This document shows, one piece after another, positions 1-5,713 of a stretch of 6,601 nt of DNA. The notes beneath the pieces were generated by a model. The model ran no database searches. It saw only the letters and a list, made by a program, of their open reading frames with translations, and was not told the origin of the DNA. Origin of the DNA: Blastocatellia bacterium. Its GTDB lineage: Bacteria > Acidobacteriota > Blastocatellia > Pyrinomonadales > Pyrinomonadaceae. The DNA lies in NCBI GenBank assembly GCA_003487805.1, contig DNNE01000075.1, positions 1 to 6,601 of the forward strand. Reading direction: 5' to 3'. The translations under genes were made by a program, and so were the position numbers. Every line of letters starts with the position of its first letter. The stretch's first letter is position 1.

Positions 1-18
1 TGCTTCATAACATCAGTA

Positions 19-38
19 CCACCTGCGTTAGCGGGTGG
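19..38. repeat. Short hairpin repeat (8-bp stem, GTTA loop)
   Basis: Bases 19-26 (CCACCTGC) pair with 31-38 (GCGGGTGG) around the loop GTTA, with one T-G wobble. The preceding CATCAGTA followed by a CCACC...GGTGG hairpin resembles a dispersed intergenic repeat I recall from Acidobacteriota genomes. That link is from memory. No T-run follows, so a rho-independent terminator is not supported. Confidence 0.5.
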
Positions 39-140
39 GTAAATCCGAAACGCGCAAACCATTTCTTTAGGGGGAAGAATCAACATACGCCGACACACGC
101 GACCAGGTCAACGATCGACGCGAAAATGGTGGTGGCTTAC

Positions 141-238
141 TTTGCGGTTTTTCTTTGCGGCTTTGCGCCTTTGCGTGAACCGTCCTGCCCGAAGAGGTAT
201 CTCACGCAAAGACGCCAAGGCGCAAAGATGCGCAAAGT
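141..238. repeat. Long imperfect inverted repeat, CGCAAAG type
   Basis: The left arm (about 141-178) is built of CTTTGCG units and the right arm (about 202-238) of CGCAAAG units, with a spacer of about 23 bases. The inner ten bases of each arm (169-178 and 202-211) are perfectly complementary (TCACGCAAAG in the right arm). Outside them the pairing is imperfect because both arms are degenerate tandems with a period of 8-10 bases. Repeats of this CGCAAAGGCGCAAAG style are scattered between genes in several soil phyla. No coding role is visible. Confidence 0.75.
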
Positions 239-348
239 TAAAATAAGACACTAGCCGCGGGATGAACTCCACCGCAGGTCTTCAGAATTGTTGCCGTCAC
301 GCGCTATATTCACAGCCCAGCAATATGAGCTGATATCGGAGGAACCGA

Positions 349-1224
349 ATGCGTAAAGGAATTTGCTCGATACTATTTGTATTGATTCTGGCAGTGGGCG
401 CTGGCGCACAGGTAAAGCCTGCTGACATCGATGTTATTCCTGACGTCGTTTATGGCCATAAGGACGGGATGGCGCTGACCTTCGACGTCTTCAAACCCAA
501 AACGCATCCGAACGGCGCAGCTATAATCTTTATGGTGAGCGGTGGTTGGATTTCCGCCTGGGCCCCACCGGACCAAATCGCGCCGCGGTATCAGGAATTT
601 TATGATAAAGGCTTCACCGTGATCACCCTGCGACATGGCAGCAGTCCGAAGTATCTGATTCCCGAAATAGTGGCCGATGTGCGGCGTGGTGTGCGCTTCA
701 TTCGCTTTAATGCCAGGCGTTGGGGAATCGATCCAAATCGGCTCGGGGTATATGGCGCCAGCGCCGGCGGCCACTTGTCCCTGATGATCGGTTTGGATCC
801 GGACAATGGAGATCCAAACGCCAAAGAGGACTTAATGAAAGAGAGCGACCGCGTGGCAGCGGTCGTAGCTTATTTTCCACCTGTCGATTTGCGCCCGATC
901 GTGCGCGGTTTGAATGCAGCGCCGACCGGCACGGTCCTTGATCGCTTCCCTGCTTTGAATTTTGAAAAGGAAAAAGCGGCAGACTATTCACCCATCGTCT
1001 TTGTTACTCCCGACGATCCGCCGACGCTTCTGATTCACGGCGACAAGGATGAATTAGTGAACATTAGCAACAGCCAAATCATGTTCGAGGCTTTGAAGAA
1101 GAACAACGTTAAGACAGACTTCATCACGATCCCGGGCGCCGGTCACGGTTTTCGCGGCGCAGACGCCAAGCGGGCGCTGGACGCGACGGTAAGTTGGTTT
1201 GAGCAGACACTTTTGAAAAAGTAA
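349..1224 (+). CDS. Secreted alpha/beta hydrolase (esterase/lipase-like)
   Basis: This 291-residue protein belongs to the alpha/beta-hydrolase fold, close to the BD-FAE/Aes esterase group. Residues 1-20 are a Sec signal peptide (Arg-Lys n-region, hydrophobic core, AGA before Gln21), so the enzyme should act outside the cytoplasm. The nucleophile elbow is GASAG (136-140) with Ser138. The likely acid is Asp234 in HGDKDELV, and the likely base is His266 in GAGHGF, giving a complete triad in the normal order. The usual oxyanion-hole HGG is replaced by S64-G65-G66-W67. The length is normal for a signal peptide plus one catalytic domain. The ATG is preceded by GGAGG at 338-342, six bases upstream. 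The next gene lies 256 bases downstream beyond a large palindrome, so co-transcription is uncertain. The substrate is unknown; an ester or peptide bond is likely. Confidence 0.88.
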   Translation: MRKGICSILFVLILAVGAGAQVKPADIDVIPDVVYGHKDGMALTFDVFKPKTHPNGAAIIFMVSGGWISAWAPPDQIAPRYQEFYDKGFTVITLRHGSSPKYLIPEIVADVRRGVRFIRFNARRWGIDPNRLGVYGASAGGHLSLMIGLDPDNGDPNAKEDLMKESDRVAAVVAYFPPVDLRPIVRGLNAAPTGTVLDRFPALNFEKEKAADYSPIVFVTPDDPPTLLIHGDKDELVNISNSQIMFEALKKNNVKTDFITIPGAGHGFRGADAKRALDATVSWFEQTLLKK

Positions 1225-1278
1225 CCCGGAGCCGAAGTTGTAGAGTTGGATCGCCAGACCGTAAAGCCTAATCTGAGA

Positions 1279-1380
1279 TTCTCTGCGCCTCCTCCGCGTT
1301 CTCTGCGTCTCGGCGGTGAGTGTTTTTTGCCGGAAGATTCACCGCAGAGTCGCCGAGTCCGCCGAGACAGCGCAGAGGAA
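1279..1380. repeat. Long imperfect inverted repeat, CGCAGAG type
   Basis: The left arm (about 1279-1319) ends in CTCGGCGGTGA and the right arm (about 1338-1380) begins TTCACCGCAGAG, with a spacer of about 18 bases. Each arm is a degenerate tandem of CGCAGAG/CGCCGAG units with a period of 8-9 bases. The general form (CACCGCAGAGnCGC...) is a dispersed intergenic repeat that I recall from Acidobacteriota, Verrucomicrobiota and Planctomycetota. It fills much of the gap between the hydrolase and epimerase-like genes. The longest open frame of the next gene starts inside it, which argues against that longer start. Confidence 0.75.
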
Positions 1381-1467
1381 GACTCGAAACCGGAGAGCGC
1401 ACACACAAAACCTCATCGCCCACTCATGCGTACCAGCTATTGCTAAACAGGTCGGCGACCTTCATCC

Positions 1468-1472
1468 AGGAG
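1468..1472 (+). promoter_or_regulatory. Ribosome binding site that fixes the epimerase-like start
   Basis: AGGAG lies eight bases before the ATG at 1481. It supports that ATG over the in-frame GTG at 1316, which sits in repeat DNA and would bury the Tat signal 55 residues into the protein. Confidence 0.75.
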
Positions 1473-1480
1473 CGAAATCA

Positions 1481-2632
1481 ATGTCAACAACCAGGAGAAC
1501 ATTTCTCAAACTCTCAGCGATGGCGGGCGGCGCCGCCGGCCTCGGATTAATCCCTGGCCTCTCAGCAGCAGAAGCGATTGGCAAGACAACCATGCCTGCG
1601 AAGAGCCTACGCATTTTGATTCTGGGTGGCACTGGTTTTACCGGGCCTTTCCAGGTTCGATACGCCCTCAGGCGCGGGCATAAGGTAACCGTATTCAATC
1701 GCGGCCGAACACATCCGGGTGAACTGCCAAAAGAGGTCGAGCAATTACTCGGCGATCGCAACGGCAAGCTTGACGCGTTGAAAGGCAGAACCTGGGATGT
1801 CGTCATCGATAATCCGGCAACGCTGCCCGTCTGGGTGCGCGACGCCGCGCAGATTCTGAAAGGAAATGCGGATCGCTACGTCTTTATCTCGAGCATCTCG
1901 TGCTATGCGGATACGAGCAAAGTAGGAATGGATGAGAGCGCGCCACTCGCAAAATATACTGGCCCGGATGCGATGAAAGAAACGAACGCGACCATGCGCG
2001 CGGGCAACTTCGCGCTTTTCGGTCCGCTCAAGGCTCAGTCCGAAGCTGAAGCTGAAAAGTGGTTTCCGGGAAAGGCGCTGATCATTCGTCCCGGATACAT
2101 CGTGGGGCCCGGCGATGAGTCCGATCGCTTCACTTACTGGCCCGTGCGCGTCGAACGCGGCGGTGAAGTATTGGCGCCCGGTGCGCCGGGGGACCCAATC
2201 CAGATTATCGACGCGCGCGATCTCGCGGAATGGACCATACGCATGGTTGAGCAAGGCGCCACTGGCCCATTCAATGCGGTAGGACCTAAATCAAAGTTAA
2301 CGATTGGTCACATGCTCGACGACATGAAGAAGACGACAAGTTCTGATGCCCACTTCACCTGGGTGGACGACAAGTTTCTAACTGATCATAAAATCATCGA
2401 TGACATACCGATTTGGACTTCGACACATGGTCCGGAAATTGGTTACTCGACGGTGAATATCAACAAGGCAGTCAGAAAGGGGCTGACTTTTCGGCCACTC
2501 TCGGAAACCACAAGGGCGACGCTCGAATGGTTTAGGAAACAAACGCCCGATCGGCAGACAAAGATGCGCGCAGGATTCACTGCGCAACGAGAGGCGGAAG
2601 TATTAGCGGCCTGGCATAAGACTGGGAAATGA
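1481..2632 (+). CDS. Tat-exported NAD-dependent epimerase/dehydratase family protein
   Basis: This is a 383-residue extended short-chain dehydrogenase-like protein. It begins with a twin-arginine signal: R5-R6-T-F-L-K, then a hydrophobic Ala/Gly-rich stretch to about residue 30 with likely cleavage near S28-A29-A30. The mature part opens with the Rossmann motif GGTGFTG (49-55), and NRGR (73-76) follows the second strand, where NADP or NAD ribose is often contacted. Later family features are SSISCY (137-142), IIRPGYIVGPGD (201-212), DRFTYW (215-220) and IDARDLAEW (243-251). The expected YxxxK pair appears as F180-G-P-L-K184, so the catalytic tyrosine looks replaced by phenylalanine. The start is chosen at ATG 1481, where the Shine-Dalgarno and Tat motif agree; an in-frame GTG at 1316 would add 55 repeat-encoded residues. 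The product is probably periplasmic with a bound nucleotide. Substrate and reaction are unknown. Confidence 0.85.
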   Translation: MSTTRRTFLKLSAMAGGAAGLGLIPGLSAAEAIGKTTMPAKSLRILILGGTGFTGPFQVRYALRRGHKVTVFNRGRTHPGELPKEVEQLLGDRNGKLDALKGRTWDVVIDNPATLPVWVRDAAQILKGNADRYVFISSISCYADTSKVGMDESAPLAKYTGPDAMKETNATMRAGNFALFGPLKAQSEAEAEKWFPGKALIIRPGYIVGPGDESDRFTYWPVRVERGGEVLAPGAPGDPIQIIDARDLAEWTIRMVEQGATGPFNAVGPKSKLTIGHMLDDMKKTTSSDAHFTWVDDKFLTDHKIIDDIPIWTSTHGPEIGYSTVNINKAVRKGLTFRPLSETTRATLEWFRKQTPDRQTKMRAGFTAQREAEVLAAWHKTGK

Positions 2633-2655
2633 GTGGTGATGGTATCGATGCCGGA

Positions 2656-2844
2656 GCGCCAGAGGCGCCAGATGTGAAAGCCTGGGCCAACGGCCCAGGT
2701 ACAGGTGCAAATAACATCATTGAGCGCTGAAGGCGCGGAATCTGTCGCCCGCTTCGCGGGCTTACGATCTTTCGAGAACGTGATCCGGGGGTCGCGCGCT
2801 AACGCGCTTACCCCCGGCTACGGTCTGTCACGGCTACGCCGTGA
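2656..2844. repeat. Array of six short hairpins between convergent genes
   Basis: Six GC-rich palindromes lie in a row. They are 2656-2668 (GCGCC, loop AGA), 2681-2699 (8-bp stem CCTGGGCC, loop AAC), 2724-2736 (GCGCT with one wobble, loop GAA), 2747-2761 (GCCCGC, loop TTC), 2785-2817 (outer 8-bp stem CCGGGGGT plus inner GCGCG stem, loop about CTAA) and 2828-2844 (7-bp stem TCACGGC, loop TAC). The stems differ in sequence, so this is not a simple tandem repeat. The array fills almost all of the 218 bases between the convergent stop codons, and the last hairpin ends six bases from the stop of the molybdoenzyme gene. No T-run follows any stem on either strand. Transcripts from either side could fold here and be protected or stopped, but that is inference. 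I recall similar palindromes scattered in Blastocatellia genomes. Confidence 0.75.
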
Positions 2845-2850
2845 AGCAAA

Positions 2851-5061
2851 CTAAATATTCTTAAGCGGCAAGCTGCGATAACGCTTTCCGGTCAGCTTCG
2901 CCAGAGCATTAACTACAGCCGGTGAGATCACGGGGACAGGTGGCTCGCCGCAGCCCGTGGGCGCTTCGGCACTGGGCACGATATGCACATCGACTGTGAC
3001 CGGTGCGTCGACAATGTAGGGCGGCGTGTAGCCGTCAAAGTTTCTTTGTTCCACGCGACCATCTTTGAAAGTGATCGCGCCCCCCGCCATTAGCTGAGTG
3101 ATTCCAAAACCAAGCCCACCGTGAAATTGACTTTCGATAGTCAGCGGATTTACGGCGATCCCACAATCAACCGCGACAGTCACGCGATGGATCTTCGGGC
3201 GCTTGTTTTCGATCGAGACCTCAACCGCACATGCGACCGCAGTCCCAAAACACTCGTGGCAGGCAATGCCGGCCGCGTGTCCCTTCGGCAAATTATTGCG
3301 CCACGCGCTCTGTTGGTCCATCAGATCGAGTGCCGCACGCAGCTTCTTTGCTTCGGGCTTCAAGAGCTTGCGACGATAAGCAATCGGATCCATCTTCGCT
3401 CGCGTCGCCAGCTCATCAATCAAAGTCTCCATCACAAAGGCAGTGTGAGTGTTTCCGACTGAACGCCACCAGAGTACTGGCACGTTGACGGTTGGATTGT
3501 GCGCCGAGACATGAAAGTTCGTCAGGTTGTAGTTCGTGTCCGAGGTTCCCTCGACCGTTGATTCGTCTACGCCATTCTTGATCATCATGGCCGCAAATGG
3601 AGTCCCGGCAACCAGCGATTGTCCGACGATGACATGACGCCACGCGGCGGGCATTCCATCCGCGCCGATGCCGATCTCAACCCGGTGGGCGTGCATCGGA
3701 CGATAGTAACCACCGCGGACATCATCCTCGCGCGTCCACACGAGTTTTACCGGAGTTCCTTTCAGCCGCTTAGCGATCACCGCCGCTTCGCGCGGCACAT
3801 GTGAATCGATCACGGCGCGCCGGCCGAAACCGCCCCCGGCATATTCAGTGTGAAAGGTGACCTCTTCAGGTTTCAGTCCGAGAACCTCTGCAATCGCCAT
3901 CTGGTCCATCGTCTGAAACTGAGAAGGCACCCATGCCTCAGCCTTGTTGCCTTCAAATCGGACCGTCGCATTCAGAGGTTCCATCGGCGTGTGGGCCAGA
4001 TACGGGAATTCATATTCGGCCACAACCCGTCGAGCGACAGGGATGCGATCGATCGCCTTGTCGTCGCCGCGAGCCACCGCGACATTGCCAGGAGTGCGAG
4101 CAAGTGCCTTGTATTTCGTCCACAACTGCGATGTGTCGGCGAGTTCAACTCCGGACAAGTCCCAGTCAATTTTCAGAAGGTCCCGTGCCTGCTTTGCCGT
4201 CCAAAATCTGTCGGCCACAACCGCAACACCACTTCCCTTCATCAGAGGGATTTCAAACACGTCCCGCACGCCGGCGATGCCGCGAGCTTCCTTATCGTCT
4301 ATGCCTTTCACGCGAGCGCCGAATACCGGCGGATGAGCTACTACAGCGATCTTCATTCCCGGAAGGTCGAGATCGAGTCCGAATTTTTGCGAACCATCAC
4401 ATTTCGCAGCGCTATCAAGCCTCGGCACTTTCTTGCCGATTAAGCGAAACTCAGAGGGACTCTTCAGACTCACTTTTTCCGGCACAGGTTTGCGCGCAGC
4501 GTCACGCGCCAGTTCGGCATAGCGCGCTGACTTTCCATTGGGACCATAGACGACACTGTTTTCCGTGCGGCACTGGTCGAGTGAGACCTTCCAACGATCT
4601 GCGGCAGTAGCAACCAGCATCGCGCGCGTCTTCGCTCCCAGCTCACGGTATTGGGTAAACGAATGCGCGATCGAGCCAGAGCCGCCGACCATCTGAATTC
4701 CAAAAACAGGATCTCTATAGACATCAGCGGCCGGCGCAAGTTCGGACACCACTTGTGACCAGTCAGCATCCATTTCATCCGCGAGGATCATCGGCAGGGA
4801 TGTCTGCACGCCCTGCCCAAACTCGAGACGGTTTACAGTGATCAATATCTTGCCGTCAGGTCTGACGTGAACGAATGCGTCCGGCGGATAAACTTTTGGC
4901 GGCGGGGTTTGGGCTTCCGTGTGCGCGCTTGGGGGAAAATCGAGATACAACGAAAGCAGCAAGCCACCGGCGGCGACCGTAGATGTTCGCAGAAAGCTGC
5001 GGCGGTTGATGCTTCCGTCTCTAAACGCCTTAGATGATCGTGCGTATTGTGTCTCTTTCAT
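2851..5061 (-). CDS. Tat-exported xanthine dehydrogenase family molybdopterin-binding subunit (IorB-like)
   Basis: This 736-residue large subunit of a molybdenum hydroxylase is closest in style to isoquinoline 1-oxidoreductase beta subunits. A twin-arginine signal (N19-R20-R21-S-F-L-R, then a hydrophobic stretch to about residue 42) indicates export with the cofactor inserted. Family motifs run in order: EFGQGVQTSLP (80-90), VGGSGS (125-130), AHTPMEP (356-362), GGGFGRR (409-415), WWRSVG (531-536, typical of IorB) and GCGEPP (703-708). Glu706 is the expected active-site glutamate of the xanthine dehydrogenase family. The length is normal for the family. Start choice: the ATG at 5061 has AAAGGG eight bases upstream (5070-5075). 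A longer frame would begin at a TTG at 5142 in the loop of a palindrome. The [2Fe-2S] partner is the next gene upstream. In the family the reaction is hydroxylation of N-heteroaromatics or oxidation of aldehydes; the substrate here is unknown. Cysteines 601, 604 and 611 form a small cluster of uncertain meaning. Confidence 0.9.
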   Translation of the reverse strand: MKETQYARSSKAFRDGSINRRSFLRTSTVAAGGLLLSLYLDFPPSAHTEAQTPPPKVYPPDAFVHVRPDGKILITVNRLEFGQGVQTSLPMILADEMDADWSQVVSELAPAADVYRDPVFGIQMVGGSGSIAHSFTQYRELGAKTRAMLVATAADRWKVSLDQCRTENSVVYGPNGKSARYAELARDAARKPVPEKVSLKSPSEFRLIGKKVPRLDSAAKCDGSQKFGLDLDLPGMKIAVVAHPPVFGARVKGIDDKEARGIAGVRDVFEIPLMKGSGVAVVADRFWTAKQARDLLKIDWDLSGVELADTSQLWTKYKALARTPGNVAVARGDDKAIDRIPVARRVVAEYEFPYLAHTPMEPLNATVRFEGNKAEAWVPSQFQTMDQMAIAEVLGLKPEEVTFHTEYAGGGFGRRAVIDSHVPREAAVIAKRLKGTPVKLVWTREDDVRGGYYRPMHAHRVEIGIGADGMPAAWRHVIVGQSLVAGTPFAAMMIKNGVDESTVEGTSDTNYNLTNFHVSAHNPTVNVPVLWWRSVGNTHTAFVMETLIDELATRAKMDPIAYRRKLLKPEAKKLRAALDLMDQQSAWRNNLPKGHAAGIACHECFGTAVACAVEVSIENKRPKIHRVTVAVDCGIAVNPLTIESQFHGGLGFGITQLMAGGAITFKDGRVEQRNFDGYTPPYIVDAPVTVDVHIVPSAEAPTGCGEPPVPVISPAVVNALAKLTGKRYRSLPLKNI

Positions 5062-5069
5062 AACCGTAT

Positions 5070-5075
5070 CCCTTT
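5070..5075 (-). promoter_or_regulatory. Ribosome binding site of the molybdopterin subunit gene
   Basis: Read on the minus strand this is AAAGGG, eight bases before the ATG at 5061. It is a moderate Shine-Dalgarno match. It decides the start in favour of 5061, because the only longer option is a TTG inside the neighbouring inverted repeat. Confidence 0.6.
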
Positions 5076-5112
5076 GCGAATGTGTTAGCCGTTCGTGAGA
5101 GAAAACCAAAAT

Positions 5113-5180
5113 GATCCACGAAACAATACGAAATATCACCAATTACCATTTTCGTCTTCGTTCGTGTGGTTTCGTGGATC
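5113..5180. repeat. Inverted repeat, CCACGAA type, between the two enzyme subunit genes
   Basis: The outer twelve bases are perfectly complementary: GATCCACGAAAC at 5113-5124 and GTTTCGTGGATC at 5169-5180. The inner arms continue as degenerate CGAA/TTCG units around an A/T-rich centre. It occupies much of the 174-base gap between the [2Fe-2S] and molybdopterin subunit genes, which in related loci usually lie close together. Sequences like GTGGTTTCGTGGATC are a common dispersed repeat style in the same phyla (recall). If transcribed, it would form a strong hairpin in the intercistronic mRNA. Confidence 0.75.
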
Positions 5181-5235
5181 GACCTCCTGCCTCGCCCTAA
5201 CTCGACTCAGAATCATCGCTGCTTCAATCCTGTTT

Positions 5236-5700
5236 CTAAGTCATCTGTTCCGCCGCGCGTTTAATGGCTTCACGAATTCGCACGTAGGTGGCGCAGCGAC
5301 AAAGACTTCCACCCATCGATTCTTCAATGTTCGCGTCCGTTGGTTTCGGGGTCTCTTTCAGCAGCGCGACCGCACTCATTATTTGTCCGCTTTGACAGTA
5401 GCCGCACTGGACCACATCTTTTTCTATCCAGGCATGCTGCACAGCACGGCCCACTGGATCCTGCGCCATGCCTTCAATCGTAGTTACCCTCCGATTACCC
5501 ACCAGTGAAATCGGCACCACGCACGAGCGCGTTGCCTCGCCCGCCAGATGTACTGTGCATGCGCCGCAGGCACTGATGCCGCAGCCATATTTCGTGCCGG
5601 TCATTTTCAGTTCTTCGCGTAAGACCCAAAGGAGCGGCGTCGACGGATCGACTTCCACCTTTTTCGATAGGCCATTTACATTCAGTTCATAAGTTGCCAT
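5236..5700 (-). CDS. (2Fe-2S)-binding small subunit of molybdenum hydroxylase (IorA-like)
   Basis: This 154-residue electron-transfer subunit pairs with the molybdopterin subunit encoded downstream. The N-terminal plant-ferredoxin-type domain binds one [2Fe-2S] cluster through C40, C45, C48 and C60 (core CGISACGAC). The C-terminal helical domain binds the second through C99, C102, C134 and C136 (QCGYCQSGQ and GSLCRCATY). The end, RCATYVRIREAIKRAA, is typical of IorA-type proteins. All eight cluster ligands are present and the length is normal. There is no signal peptide, so export probably depends on the Tat signal of the large subunit. The ATG at 5700 is preceded by AGGAG at 5709-5713; a TTG at 5730 would add ten residues but lies inside the end of the upstream gene. 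That upstream stop codon overlaps this Shine-Dalgarno, suggesting translational coupling. Confidence 0.93.
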   Translation of the reverse strand: MATYELNVNGLSKKVEVDPSTPLLWVLREELKMTGTKYGCGISACGACTVHLAGEATRSCVVPISLVGNRRVTTIEGMAQDPVGRAVQHAWIEKDVVQCGYCQSGQIMSAVALLKETPKPTDANIEESMGGSLCRCATYVRIREAIKRAAEQMT

Positions 5701-5708
5701 GGCTGCTT

Positions 5709-5713
5709 CTCCT
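5709..5713 (-). promoter_or_regulatory. Ribosome binding site overlapping the upstream stop codon
   Basis: On the minus strand AGGAG lies eight bases before the ATG at 5700. It shares two bases with the TAG stop (5714-5712) of the dihaem protein gene. Ribosomes ending that gene would therefore arrive on this site, which favours coupled synthesis. It also supports the ATG over the earlier TTG at 5730. Confidence 0.75.

Larger units (their letters stand above)
1..348. other. Non-coding left flank with repeats
   Basis: I see no convincing gene in this stretch. It holds a short hairpin near the left edge (19-38) and a long imperfect inverted repeat (141-238). Between the second repeat and the hydrolase start there is no clear promoter, only a weak -10-like TATATT at 305-310. 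One forward frame stays open from 3 to 254, but it runs through both palindromes and has no start with a ribosome binding site, so I do not call it. Confidence 0.6.

Noticed and set aside
3..254. Forward frame open for about 84 codons at the left edge
   Set aside because: It runs through two palindromes, and its end is translated repeat (Gln/Arg/Lys-rich). There is no Shine-Dalgarno and no recognisable protein. It could only be real if a gene entered from outside the window, and the repeat content argues against that.
281..310. Possible promoter TTCAGA - 18 bases - TATATT before the hydrolase
   Set aside because: The -35 match is only four of six, and such pairs are common by chance. Promoter consensus in this phylum is not certain enough to call it.
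1316..1480. 55-residue N-terminal extension of the epimerase-like gene
   Set aside because: It begins at a GTG inside the inverted repeat and lacks a Shine-Dalgarno. The ATG at 1481 has AGGAG and directly starts the Tat signal.
2656..2844. Hairpin array as rho-independent terminators or a CRISPR array
   Set aside because: No T-run follows any stem on either strand. Stems and spacings differ from unit to unit, so there is no constant repeat with regular spacers as CRISPR requires.
3850..4610. Long plus-strand open frames (up to 225 codons) opposite the molybdopterin subunit gene
   Set aside because: They are antisense to a gene with full family motifs, rich in Arg/Ser/Pro/Cys, and show no domain. 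They look like codon-bias shadows.
5062..5142. 27-residue N-terminal extension of the molybdopterin subunit
   Set aside because: It begins at a TTG in the centre of the palindrome and would place the twin-arginine motif too far inside. The ATG at 5061 has a Shine-Dalgarno at normal spacing.
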